DNA of 64,000 nucleotides from Necropsobacter massiliensis (GTDB lineage Bacteria > Pseudomonadota > Gammaproteobacteria > Enterobacterales > Pasteurellaceae): NCBI RefSeq assembly GCF_000827595.2, contig NZ_LN776178.1:186001-250000 (forward strand), in the 5' to 3' direction. A model generated the notes under the pieces. The model was not told where the DNA came from. It saw only the letters and a program-made list of their open reading frames with translations, and ran no database searches. A program made the position numbers and the translations under genes. Shown piece after piece: positions 43,887 through 52,613 of this stretch. Every line of letters begins with the position of its first letter. Position 1 is the first letter of the stretch.

Positions 43887-46718
43887 TTAGCCTTTCGCTA
43901 AAATCGGTTTCAGGAAGCGTGCAGTGTGCGAGCCTTTTACGCGACAAACCTGCTCCGGCGTGCCGGTTGCAATAATCCGACCGCCGCCGCTGCCGCCTTC
44001 TGGACCGAGGTCCACAATCCAATCGGCGGTTTTGATCACATCCAGATTATGTTCGATGACTACAATGGTATTGCCCTGATCACGCAGGCGGTGCAAGACT
44101 TCAAGCAATTGTTTGATATCCGCAAAATGCAGACCGGTGGTGGGTTCGTCCAAGATATACAGGGTTTTGCCGGTATCCCGTTTCGACAGCTCCGTTGCCA
44201 GTTTCACCCGTTGCGCCTCACCGCCCGACAGCGTGGTGGAGGATTGACCCAAACGGATATAGGATAAGCCCACATCCATTAGGGTTTGCAGGCGGCGTGC
44301 AATCATCGGAATGGCGTCGAAAAATTCGCGCGCTTCTTCCACCGTCATATCCAGCACTTGATGGATGGTTTTGCCTTTGTAGCGGATTTCCAGCGTTTCG
44401 CGGTTGTAGCGTTTGCCTTTACATTGGTCACAAGGCACATACACATCGGGCAGGAAGTGCATTTCCACTTTGATCACACCGTCGCCCTGACAGGCTTCAC
44501 AACGTCCGCCGCGTACATTAAAGCTGAAACGCCCCGGATTATAACCGCGCGCGCGCGATTCCGGCACGCCGGCGAACAGCTCACGGATTGGCGTGAACAA
44601 CCCGGTATAGGTGGCGGGATTGGAACGCGGTGTACGCCCAATCGGGCTTTGATCGATATCGATCACTTTGTCGAAAAACTCCAGCCCTTCAATAGATTGA
44701 TACGGCGCAAAATCAATGTTGTCGGCGCGGTTCAACGCATTTTGTGCCAGCGGGAACAGGGTATCGTTGATTAGGGTGGATTTGCCCGAGCCGGACACGC
44801 CAGTGATACAGGTAAACAATCCCACCGGAATTTCCAGATTAACTCGTTGCAGATTATTGCCCGCCGCACCGTTTAATTTCAGGATTTTTTGCTTATCAAG
44901 TGCGGTGCGTTTTTGCGGAATTTCGATCTTTTCTTTGCCCGACAAAAATCTGCCGGTCAGCGAGTCAGGATTTGCCATAATCTCTTGCGCCGTGCCTTGC
45001 GCCACCACATAGCCGCCGTGTACGCCCGCGCCGGGACCGATATCGATAATATGATCGGCCGCCATAATCGCATCTTCGTCATGTTCCACCACAATAACGG
45101 TATTACCGAGATTACGCAGGTGAATCAGTGTGTTCAGCAGGCGTTCGTTATCGCGTTGATGCAGACCGATCGAGGGTTCGTCCAGCACATACATCACGCC
45201 GACCAACCCGGCGCCGATTTGGCTGGCAAGGCGGATACGTTGCGCTTCGCCGCCGGATAAGGTTTCGGCGGAACGGGAAAGCGACAGATAATTTAGTCCG
45301 ACATTCACCAAAAATTGCAGACGTTCTTTGATTTCTTTCAGGATTTTATCTGCGATCTGCGCTTTTTGCCCGCTGAGCGTCAGAGTGTCCATAAACTGTA
45401 GCGTGTCACCGATACTTTTTTCCGATACTTCCGGCAGATTGGTTTCGCCGATATATACATGGCGTGCTTCCGGACGCAGACGCGAACCACCGCAATCGGC
45501 ACAGGGACGAGTGCTGATGTTTTTCGCCAGTTCTTCCCGCACGGACAGCGATTCAGTTTCTTTATAACGGCGTGCCATATTATTCAAAATCCCTTCAAAC
45601 GGATGATGACGCACCACCACATCGCCGCGATCGTTCATATATTGAAATTCAATTTCTTCCTTGCCCGAGCCGTGCAAAATAATATGTTGAATTTTTTTCG
45701 GTAAGGCTTCAAACGGGCTTTCAATCTCAAAGCCGTAGTGTTTGGCGAGCGATGTCAGCATTTGGTAATAATAAAAATTACGCCGATCCCAGCCCTTGAT
45801 TGCGCCGCCGGCAAGAGAAATCGACGGATTCTGTACCACCCGTTTTTCATCAAAATATTGCTGCACACCTAGACCGTCGCAGGTCGGACAGGCACCCGCC
45901 GGGTTATTAAAGGAAAATAAGCGCGGTTCCAGTTCTGGTACGGAATAGCCGCAGTGCGGACAGGCAAAATTGGCGGAAAACAGCAGTTCTTCCGCCTGCG
46001 GATTTTCCATATCTGCCACAACCGCGGTACCGCCGGAAAGCTCCAACGCGGTTTCAAAGGATTCTGCCAATCGCGTGGCGAGATCCGACCGCACTTTGAA
46101 ACGGTCCACCACCACCTCAATAGTATGCTTTTTCTGCAATTCCAGCTTTGGCGGATCAGATAAATCGCAGATCTCACCATCAATTCGTGCGCGGATATAA
46201 CCCTGCGCTGCAATATGCTGCAACATTTTGATATGTTCGCCTTTACGCTCTTTCACCACTGGCGCAAGCAGCATCATTTTGCTGTCTTGCGGCTGCGACA
46301 GCACTTTATCTACCATTTGACTGATGGTTTGCGCACTCAGCGGCACATTGTGGTGCGGGCAGCGCGGTTCACCGACTCGCGCGAATAGCAGGCGTAGATA
46401 ATCGTGAATTTCGGTAATTGTCCCGACGGTGGAACGCGGGTTATGCGAGGTGGATTTCTGCTCAATAGAAATCGCCGGCGACAGCCCTTCAATATGATCC
46501 ACATCCGGTTTTTCCATTAAAGATAAGAATTGGCGGGCATAAGCGGACAGTGATTCCACATAGCGGCGCTGACCTTCCGCATACAGCGTGTCAAAGGCAA
46601 GGGAGGATTTTCCTGAGCCGGATAATCCGGTGATCACAATTAATTTGTCGCGCGGAATAGTGAGGTTGATATTTTTTAAATTATGGGTTCTTGCCCCACG
46701 AATGTCGATTTTTTCCAT
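43887..46718 (-). CDS. uvrA: Excinuclease ABC subunit A
   Basis: DNA damage recognition ATPase of nucleotide excision repair. The 943-residue protein has two ABC modules: Walker [13 protein letters not shown] near residue 33 and [16 protein letters not shown] near 640. Signature motifs are [11 protein letters not shown] and [14 protein letters not shown]. Zinc-finger cysteine sets are present ([10 protein letters not shown] near 254, CEACQGDG and [12 protein letters not shown] near 745-775). It is divergent from ssb across a LexA-like box. Mid-gene uptake signals lie near 44901 and 46088. Confidence 0.98.
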   Translation of the reverse strand: MEKIDIRGARTHNLKNINLTIPRDKLIVITGLSGSGKSSLAFDTLYAEGQRRYVESLSAYARQFLSLMEKPDVDHIEGLSPAISIEQKSTSHNPRSTVGTITEIHDYLRLLFARVGEPRCPHHNVPLSAQTISQMVDKVLSQPQDSKMMLLAPVVKERKGEHIKMLQHIAAQGYIRARIDGEICDLSDPPKLELQKKHTIEVVVDRFKVRSDLATRLAESFETALELSGGTAVVADMENPQAEELLFSANFACPHCGYSVPELEPRLFSFNNPAGACPTCDGLGVQQYFDEKRVVQNPSISLAGGAIKGWDRRNFYYYQMLTSLAKHYGFEIESPFEALPKKIQHIILHGSGKEEIEFQYMNDRGDVVVRHHPFEGILNNMARRYKETESLSVREELAKNISTRPCADCGGSRLRPEARHVYIGETNLPEVSEKSIGDTLQFMDTLTLSGQKAQIADKILKEIKERLQFLVNVGLNYLSLSRSAETLSGGEAQRIRLASQIGAGLVGVMYVLDEPSIGLHQRDNERLLNTLIHLRNLGNTVIVVEHDEDAIMAADHIIDIGPGAGVHGGYVVAQGTAQEIMANPDSLTGRFLSGKEKIEIPQKRTALDKQKILKLNGAAGNNLQRVNLEIPVGLFTCITGVSGSGKSTLINDTLFPLAQNALNRADNIDFAPYQSIEGLEFFDKVIDIDQSPIGRTPRSNPATYTGLFTPIRELFAGVPESRARGYNPGRFSFNVRGGRCEACQGDGVIKVEMHFLPDVYVPCDQCKGKRYNRETLEIRYKGKTIHQVLDMTVEEAREFFDAIPMIARRLQTLMDVGLSYIRLGQSSTTLSGGEAQRVKLATELSKRDTGKTLYILDEPTTGLHFADIKQLLEVLHRLRDQGNTIVVIEHNLDVIKTADWIVDLGPEGGSGGGRIIATGTPEQVCRVKGSHTARFLKPILAKG

Positions 46719-46788
46719 GATAATAGCAGATAGGTGAATTCGGATGAAACCGAGTTAAAATTGCGATCATTATCGCATATTCTTAAAT

Positions 46789-46808
46789 AACTGTGCAAAT
46801 ATCCAGTA
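46789..46808. promoter_or_regulatory. LexA-like SOS box shared by uvrA and ssb
   Basis: The 20 bases AACTGTGCAAATATCCAGTA agree with the enterobacterial consensus TACTGTATATATATACAGTA at 15 positions, with CTGT-N8-CCAG in place of CTGT-N8-ACAG. It lies between the divergent uvrA and ssb genes, the same arrangement as the E. coli uvrA-ssb SOS box. Confidence 0.65.
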
Positions 46809-46896
46809 AAAATTGTGTTAAGAGATAGATCTTTTTGTCATTTTAAGGCAAAATAAGCGGAATTTTTACATCACACAGTATTGAGCAGAGGACAGT

Positions 46897-47310
46897 ATGG
46901 CCGGAGTAAATAAAGTTATTATTGTAGGAAACCTGGGTAACGACCCAGAAGTGCGCACCATGCCAAACGGCGAAGCAGTCGCCAATATCAGCGTAGCGAC
47001 CAGCGAAAGCTGGCTGGACAAAAACACCAATGAACGCCGTGAAGTGACTGAATGGCACCGTATTGTATTTTATCGCCGTCAGGCGGAAGTGGCAGGCGAG
47101 TACCTGCGTAAAGGTTCTAAAGTGTATGTGGAAGGGCGTTTAAGAACCCGTAAATGGCAGGATCAAAACGGTCAGGATCGTTATACCACGGAAATTCAGG
47201 GTGACGTCTTGCAAATTCCCGGCCCCCCCCCAAACCCAAAACCCCCCCCCCGACTGCAGAACCGCCGATGGCAAACGACAGCTTTGACGATGATATTCCG
47301 TTTTAACTGA
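46897..47310 (+). pseudogene. ssb: Single-stranded DNA-binding protein with frameshifted C-terminus
   Basis: The first 105 or so codons are a normal SSB OB-fold: [20 protein letters not shown], then [20 protein letters not shown] and [20 protein letters not shown]. After GDVLQIPG the frame enters two poly-C runs (9 C at 47223-47231, 10 C at 47242-47251) and continues as an unrelated 27-residue tail ending at 47310. The expected acidic tip is encoded in another frame at 47259-47306, reading [15 protein letters not shown]. One extra base upstream would join them. The linker is also much shorter than usual. SSB is essential and its tip recruits repair proteins, so a sequencing or assembly error is likely, though slippage is possible. 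Confidence 0.85.
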
Positions 47311-47339
47311 TTGCAAAACGATAAACCAGAGAATGATTA

Positions 47340-47373
47340 AGAGAAGCGTTGTTTAGAACGCTTCTCTTTTTTA
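47340..47373 (+). terminator. Rho-independent terminator after ssb
   Basis: AGAGAAGCGTT (47340-47350) and AACGCTTCTCT (47357-47367) form a perfect 11-bp stem with a 6-base loop, followed by a T run. Confidence 0.93.
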
Positions 47374-47549
47374 CATTTACTTTAGTGTATTTTTTGTTGA
47401 GTCGTATTGATAGCGAAATACCATGCTCCGACAAGCAACTGTGTGATATGAGATTATGAACTCAACTGTGTGTGCAAACACGCGAAATATGTGCTGATGC
47501 CGATTGGTTATTGCCTCTCCAATAGCTCAATTTGATACAACAAAAGTGC

Positions 47550-47590
47550 GGTCAGATTTGCCGATGTTTTGGCAAACCTGACCTTTTTAC
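47550..47590. terminator. Terminator hairpin downstream of the alcohol dehydrogenase gene
   Basis: GGTCAGATTTGCC (47550-47562) pairs with GGCAAACCTGACC (47571-47583) with one mismatch. T tracts are present on the plus strand (47584-47588) and, through the adjoining uptake signal, on the minus strand. It lies between convergent ssb and the dehydrogenase gene. Confidence 0.75.
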
Positions 47591-47604
47591 TTAAAATAAG
47601 GCGA

Positions 47605-48753
47605 TTATTTGGCTAAATCAAACACTTCCGTAATAGCCGCTTTGGTATAAATGTCGCTCATTTGCCAATCTTTCGCATTTTGAACCGCATTATCAATTAC
47701 GGCGCTCAGTTGTTTGTCGTTGACAGCGAGTTGTGCCAGTGTAGTCGGCGTGCCGATTTTGGCGAACCAAGATTTGAGCGCGGCAATGCCTTCTTCGGCA
47801 GTTCGCAAGCCGAAAATTTCGCGGGCGAAACGTTCAAACTGTGGTCGGTTTCGTTTTTTCCACCATGTCATCCATGCCGGCATCACCACAGACAGTCCGG
47901 CACCGTGCGGTACATCGCAAATGGCACTTAACGCATGTTCAATCATGTGATTCGGATAGCTGAAGCCGGTAGTTCCCACGTAAGTTAAACCGTTCAGTGC
48001 CATGGTCGCCGCCCAAGCGAATTCACCGCGGGCATCCAAATCGTTCGGGTCGTTGAGCAGGATTTCCGTAGTGCGGATGACGGTTTTGATATTAGCTTCT
48101 ACCTGCATGTTGATGAGCTCAGGCTGTACGCTGGCGGTAAAATAGCCCTCAATAGAATGGGCAATAATATCCGCTGCTGAATACACCAAATAATCCCGGC
48201 TGACAGTCGCCTGTAATTTAGGATTGATGACCGAGACTTTCGGATACAAATCCTCACCATTAATGGCATATTTTTGCTGAGTTTGTTCGTTCATCACCAC
48301 GCCGCCGTTATTCATTTCGCTACCTGTTGCCGCAAGGGTCATGATGTCGAAAATCGGCAGGTTTTTCTCAACCACTGCTTTGTCAATAAAGAAATCCCAT
48401 ACATCGCCGGCATACAATGCGCCTGCGGCGATGGCTTTGGCGCTGTCTAAGCAGGAACCGCCACCGACGCTTAAAATACTGTCTATCCCTTGTTGGCGAA
48501 CAAGTTTAATTCCCTCGTTTACTTTGCTTAAAATCGGATTGCTTTTAATGCCGCCGAATGCAACGAATTCAATACCGTTGGCGTTCAAACTGGCGGCGAC
48601 ATCGTCAAACAAGCCCGATTGTTTAATCCGCTCGCTGCCGTACACCAGCAACGTTTTTTTGACACCGAATTGGTGCATATAAGCGCCAATATTTTTTTCT
48701 TTATCGACACCGAATTCAATGCGGGTCGGATTGCGAAAACTGAATGAATACAT
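47605..48753 (-). CDS. Iron-containing alcohol dehydrogenase (YqhD/butanol dehydrogenase type)
   Basis: NAD(P)H-dependent reduction of aldehydes. The 382-residue group III dehydrogenase shows SVGGGSCLDSAKAIAAGAL near residue 95, MTLAATGSEMNNGGVV near 137 and the metal ligands in YSAADIIAHSIEGYF near 195 and NHMIEHALSAICDVPHGAGL near 265. The GGGS dinucleotide loop suggests NADPH use as in YqhD, but that is inference. A strong ribosome site (AAAGAGGAACATACC) precedes the ATG. It lies downstream of the CMD-cupin gene on the same strand, beside a LysR regulator. Confidence 0.92.
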   Translation of the reverse strand: MYSFSFRNPTRIEFGVDKEKNIGAYMHQFGVKKTLLVYGSERIKQSGLFDDVAASLNANGIEFVAFGGIKSNPILSKVNEGIKLVRQQGIDSILSVGGGSCLDSAKAIAAGALYAGDVWDFFIDKAVVEKNLPIFDIMTLAATGSEMNNGGVVMNEQTQQKYAINGEDLYPKVSVINPKLQATVSRDYLVYSAADIIAHSIEGYFTASVQPELINMQVEANIKTVIRTTEILLNDPNDLDARGEFAWAATMALNGLTYVGTTGFSYPNHMIEHALSAICDVPHGAGLSVVMPAWMTWWKKRNRPQFERFAREIFGLRTAEEGIAALKSWFAKIGTPTTLAQLAVNDKQLSAVIDNAVQNAKDWQMSDIYTKAAITEVFDLAK

Positions 48754-48780
48754 GGTATGTTCCTCTTTAACAATGAAAAA

Positions 48781-49737
48781 TTATTTTAACTTAGCGTAAT
48801 CGGCATCAGAAACCGGCTCCAGCCATTCATTACGGGTATTTTCACCCGGTACTTCGATAGCAAGATGCTGAAACCATGCGGTTGACGCCGCACCGTGCCA
48901 ATGTTTCACACCGGCTGGAATATGCACCACATCACCGGCTTTTAGGGCTTGAGCCGGTTTGCCCCATTCTTGATAATAGCCGCGTCCTGCGGTGACAATC
49001 AACATTTGTCCGCCACCTTTGCTGGCGTGATGAATGTGCCAGTTATTCCGCGTGCCCGGTTCAAAAGTGACATTGCCGATAGGCAGTTGTTCCATAGACA
49101 GCATATTCAGATAGCTTTTGCCGACAAAATATTGCGCATAAGCGGTATTTTCTTCCCCTAGCGGAAATGGGCTTATCGCCGGTCTTGATATTTGGCGAAT
49201 CTCTGTGAGTTGTTCATCGCTCAGACCGTTTTGCTGGCTAATGTGAATATGCGCGTGTAATTGATTTTCTGCCCCTTGCATTGTACTTAACGCCGCAACG
49301 GTAATGATTTCCCGTTCCTGCCAGTTAAGCAAATCGTTGGCAAAAATATCGCCGAATAAATGCGTTTTCAGATAGCGGTCGATCTCCGGCGAAAGAGCGG
49401 AGAGGTCGACGGTTTGTCCGACTAAACGGGTTTGTGTTTGCGTGCCGAGTGCAAGTAAATCGGTATTTCCCGGCAACAGGCGTGCAGAACGCCCTTGTTC
49501 GGTTTTCAACCCTTGCGCGCGTCGGGCTGCAACACGTTCTGATAACGCGGATAGGGCGTTTAAACTGCGCGGAAAACCTGCATAAGCATAAAGTTGTACT
49601 ATCGCAGCCTGAATTTCATTTATGCTTAAATTATTATCCAATGCTTGATCGATGGCGGCATTCAGGCGAGGAATATCCCCCTTTGCGCTAAACGCGCCGA
49701 TCTGGGCGAGGCTGTATTGTTTATTGGAAAGTGCCAT
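48781..49737 (-). CDS. Carboxymuconolactone decarboxylase-like / cupin fusion protein
   Basis: A 318-residue two-domain protein. Residues 1 to about 190 resemble two carboxymuconolactone decarboxylase (AhpD-fold) units: NEIQAAIVQLYAYAGFPRSLNA, then NWQEREIITVAALSTMQGAENQLHAH in part. The C-terminal cupin has EPGTRNNWHIHHASKGGGQM near 227 and HIPAGVKHWHGAAST near 274. The role is unknown; such fusions often sit near aldehyde or aromatic metabolism genes. The ATG at 49737 follows AAGGAGTCAGACAA. In-frame codons upstream, to about 49845, look like a signal peptide that lost its start by a one-base deletion. Confidence 0.85.
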   Translation of the reverse strand: MALSNKQYSLAQIGAFSAKGDIPRLNAAIDQALDNNLSINEIQAAIVQLYAYAGFPRSLNALSALSERVAARRAQGLKTEQGRSARLLPGNTDLLALGTQTQTRLVGQTVDLSALSPEIDRYLKTHLFGDIFANDLLNWQEREIITVAALSTMQGAENQLHAHIHISQQNGLSDEQLTEIRQISRPAISPFPLGEENTAYAQYFVGKSYLNMLSMEQLPIGNVTFEPGTRNNWHIHHASKGGGQMLIVTAGRGYYQEWGKPAQALKAGDVVHIPAGVKHWHGAASTAWFQHLAIEVPGENTRNEWLEPVSDADYAKLK

Positions 49738-49887
49738 TTGTCTGACTCCTTGTTGATTTTTGAACGGCGTTTGCACGATATTTTGCGCCGCGGTTTCGGA
49801 TATTGTGCATGTCAAAAGTGCGGTCAAAATCGCCGTTGTTTCTTCATTATGTTAAACACTAATAAGCGAATGGTTGGATTGTAATTC

Positions 49888-49908
49888 CATTTTAATCTCA
49901 TTAAAATG
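49888..49908. promoter_or_regulatory. Palindromic operator candidate between CMD-cupin and LysR genes
   Basis: CATTTTAAT and ATTAAAATG are perfect 9-base inverted repeats separated by CTC. It lies 38 bases upstream of the divergent lysR-type gene, where such regulators usually bind. Confidence 0.5.
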
Positions 49909-49945
49909 AATAAATATAGAAAACACAATTCCGAAAAATGAGATT

Positions 49946-50842
49946 ATGAACCGATTAGATGCGTTAAAATATTTTGTCGTTGCTACTGAAACCTTAAGTT
50001 TTCGGGCAACGGCAGAGCGGTTTTCTGTTTCGCCGCAAGTGATTACCCGCGTGATAGGTGAATTGGAAAATGAATTGGGCGAACAATTATTTAAACGCAA
50101 TACCCGTTCTATTCGCTTATCGGATTTTGGTGCGCAATGGTTGCCCAAAGCGGAACAGTTTTTGCAGCAGGAACACGCCTTATTCGGTTCGCCTAGGGTG
50201 AATGATAACGAATTGTCCGGTATCGTGCGGATCACCGCGCCGCCGTCAGCCTACAGTGATTGGGTGCTGAAGCAACTGTTGATTGCCTTAACGCCCTATC
50301 CTGATATTCGTATTGATTGGCGCACTGGGTTTGATGTACTAAAAACGGTGGAAGATCAAATAGATATCGGTGTAAGAATTACGCAATCGCCGGAACAAAA
50401 CTGGATCGCGAAAAAAATCCGCATGCTGAACGAACCAATTGTGGCTTCGCCTAAACTGCTTGAACAGGTTGGGCAGCCTGAAAATATCACTGATTTGGTG
50501 GCGCGCTTTCCGCTCGGAAGTCTGCTGAATAACAAAACCAATCGACCTTGGCATTGGTATGTCAATGATGAACTGATCCCCATTTATCAGGCCAATGTAG
50601 TGACTGATGATACGAAAGCCTTGTTGCAAGCTGTTCTGGCAGGCAGAATATTTGCCCCGATTCCTTATATGGATTGCCGGCATTACTTCGAAACGGGCGA
50701 ATTGGTAAAGGTGTTTCCTTACAGCGAGTCACAAAAATGGGCGTATTATTTATATCGTCCCAGACAGACCATTACCGCTAGACGGGTACTGGTGGTGTAT
50801 GAATTGCTGGAAAAAATTTATTTAAGCCATCGCGCCATATAA
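49946..50842 (+). CDS. LysR-type transcriptional regulator
   Basis: A 298-residue regulator with an N-terminal winged helix (MNRLDALKYFVVATETLSFR, then SVSPQVITRVIGELENELGE near residue 28) and a C-terminal effector-binding domain. It is divergent from the CMD-cupin and alcohol dehydrogenase genes and probably controls them. The effector is unknown. Two inverted uptake signals lie after the stop codon. Confidence 0.92.
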   Translation: MNRLDALKYFVVATETLSFRATAERFSVSPQVITRVIGELENELGEQLFKRNTRSIRLSDFGAQWLPKAEQFLQQEHALFGSPRVNDNELSGIVRITAPPSAYSDWVLKQLLIALTPYPDIRIDWRTGFDVLKTVEDQIDIGVRITQSPEQNWIAKKIRMLNEPIVASPKLLEQVGQPENITDLVARFPLGSLLNNKTNRPWHWYVNDELIPIYQANVVTDDTKALLQAVLAGRIFAPIPYMDCRHYFETGELVKVFPYSESQKWAYYLYRPRQTITARRVLVVYELLEKIYLSHRAI

Positions 50843-50853
50843 TCTCACCATAT

Positions 50854-50922
50854 AAAAGTGCGGTGGGTTTTAACGATATTTTTAATACGCTAAAAAACGG
50901 ATTGAAAATCGACCGCACTTTT
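50854..50922. repeat. Inverted pair of uptake signals after the LysR gene
   Basis: AAAAGTGCGGT (50854-50864) and ACCGCACTTTT (50912-50922) are perfect complements 47 bases apart. The wide spacing makes a simple terminator less likely. Confidence 0.8.
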
Positions 50923-51113
50923 AGGCTAGTCTCTCTGTATTTTTATTTATCTTGATAGCTAATACTCTCTTTTGTATGGTGCTTAAGGTTATGCTGGTGA
51001 TATTTTGTATTGAGTTATTTTGCATGGTAAGCCATTTTTGTGATATGTTTAAAACCGAGCCTGCTCTGGCAGCCGTTCAACCTGATTTAACGATGAAAGC
51101 AAAGGAGATTATT

Positions 51114-51272
51114 ATGCTACGTTATTCCGTTATCTTTTTCGTGATTGCCATTATTGCTGCGGCATTGGGCTTTGGTGGCATCGCCGGCAGCGCGGCAGGT
51201 ATTGCCAAAATCCTGTTTATTGCATTTTTGGTTTTGGCGGTATTGTCTCTACTTTTCGGCCGCAGACTTTAA
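51114..51272 (+). CDS. Small DUF1328/YtjA family membrane protein
   Basis: A 52-residue protein with two hydrophobic helices and the family pattern [20 protein letters not shown], then a short C-terminus LLFGRRL. Function unknown; relatives are stress-induced in enterics. The frame is open back to 50952, but the ATG at 51114 follows AAAGGAGATTATT and gives the family length. Confidence 0.88.
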   Translation: MLRYSVIFFVIAIIAAALGFGGIAGSAAGIAKILFIAFLVLAVLSLLFGRRL

Positions 51273-51323
51273 AACGGCTGGAAAAAGAAGCTGAGGTTTA
51301 ACCTCATCGCGTTAGAGATGTAA

Positions 51324-51366
51324 TTGAAGGACTGATACCGATATTATGTTGGGCTCAGTTCTTTTT
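51324..51366 (+). terminator. Possible terminator after the DUF1328 gene
   Basis: AGGACTGA (about 51327) can pair with TCAGTTCT (about 51355) with one G-T pair over a long loop, followed by TTTTATTTTT. Confidence 0.4.
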
Positions 51367-51516
51367 ATTTTTGTATTCCTCCTTTAGTAGTGATTCGCAA
51401 TAGCCGGTTTTGGCAAGTGAATATGATTACATTGCGCATTTCGCCGCCGGCAACGTCTATTGGCGGCTATCATTGAATTTGATCTTTGCAGAATAAATAA
51501 ACCTCTTTTATAAAAA

Positions 51517-51540
51517 CGTTATGCATATTATTATATAACC
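51517..51540. promoter_or_regulatory. ModE-like operator upstream of molA
   Basis: CGTTAT at 51517-51522 and ATAACC at 51535-51540 are spaced by 12 bases, the same geometry as the E. coli modA ModE site (CGTTAT-N12-ATAACG as remembered). It lies 22 bases before the molA ATG and just after a possible TATAAA -10. A matching site lies upstream of modA at 59114. Confidence 0.5.
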
Positions 51541-51562
51541 AATTTTTAATTGAGGTGATCTT

Positions 51563-52603
51563 ATGAAATTTAAACGTTTTTTGTTGGTGATGTTTACCTG
51601 TTGTATCGCATTATCTTCCTTTGCCGAACGTACCGTAACCGATCAGTTAAACCGCGCGGTCGTGATTCCTGATCACGTACAGCGAGCGGTTATTCTGCAA
51701 CATCAAACACTGAATATTGCAGTGCAGTTGGATGCGCTTAAACAAGTAGTGGGCGTGTTATCCAAATGGAAAAAACAACTGGGAGCGAACTATGTTCGGC
51801 TGGCACCAGAGCTGGAAAAGATGGCGACACCCGGTGATCTTAACGAAGTCAATATCGAAAGCCTGTTGCGATTGCAACCGGATGTGGTGTTTGTCACTAA
51901 TTATGCGCCGCCGCAAATGATTGAACAAATTTCTAATGCGGGTTTGCCGGTTATTGCGATTTCGCTGCGTAGCGGTGATGAACGCGAGCAAGCAAAATTA
52001 AATCCCACTTTGGAAAATGAAGATGAAGCCTATAATGACGGGTTAAAACAAGGAATTCGTTTAATTGCCGAAGTGTTTGAAAAACAGGCGCAGGGCGAGG
52101 CGTTAATCCGAGCAGCCTTTGCCAACCGTCAGCTGCTGGCGCAGCGGCTGGGCGATATCAAACCTGCCGACAGAATAAAAGTTTATATGGCCAATCCGGA
52201 TTTAACCACTTACGGCTCAGGCAAATATACCGGCTTAATGATGGAACATGCCGGCGCCTATAATGTGGCTGCTGCAACAATTAAAGGCTATAAACAGGTT
52301 TCGCTGGAAAATGTACTAAGTTGGAATCCGCAGGTTATTTTTGTGCAGAACCGGTATCCCGATGTCGTCAACCAAATTCGTACTTCTGCCGAATGGGCAA
52401 ATATAGCCGCGGTGAAAAACGAACGAGTTTATCTGATGCCGGAATATGCCAAGGCTTGGGGTTATCCGATGCCGGAAGCGCTGGCTTTGGGCGAATTGTG
52501 GATGGCGAAGAAACTGTATCCGCAGCGGTTTGGGGATATCGATCTGGATAAACTGGTTGACGATTATTATGTTACATTCTACCGCACTCACTATAAAGAC
52601 TGA
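51563..52603 (+). CDS. molA: Molybdate/tungstate-binding periplasmic protein MolA
   Basis: Substrate-binding protein of a BtuCD-type (type II) ABC importer. The 346-residue protein has a signal peptide (MKFKRFLLVMFTCCIALSSF, cut near AFA-E) and a class III binding-protein fold. It agrees with H. influenzae MolA in stretches such as VILQHQTLNIAVQLDALKQV, the central MANPDLTTYGSGKYTGLMME and the end PEYAKAWGYPMPEALALGE. Fold alone would suggest haem, cobalamin or siderophore; the close match to MolA and the ModE-like site point to molybdate. molB begins 10 bases later. Confidence 0.88.
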   Translation: MKFKRFLLVMFTCCIALSSFAERTVTDQLNRAVVIPDHVQRAVILQHQTLNIAVQLDALKQVVGVLSKWKKQLGANYVRLAPELEKMATPGDLNEVNIESLLRLQPDVVFVTNYAPPQMIEQISNAGLPVIAISLRSGDEREQAKLNPTLENEDEAYNDGLKQGIRLIAEVFEKQAQGEALIRAAFANRQLLAQRLGDIKPADRIKVYMANPDLTTYGSGKYTGLMMEHAGAYNVAAATIKGYKQVSLENVLSWNPQVIFVQNRYPDVVNQIRTSAEWANIAAVKNERVYLMPEYAKAWGYPMPEALALGELWMAKKLYPQRFGDIDLDKLVDDYYVTFYRTHYKD

Positions 52604-52613
52604 CTGAGGCGGT

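Noticed and set aside
50952-51113. A long N-terminal extension of the DUF1328 protein
   Set aside because: The extension is not part of the family, and the strong ribosome site AAAGGAG precedes the ATG at 51114.
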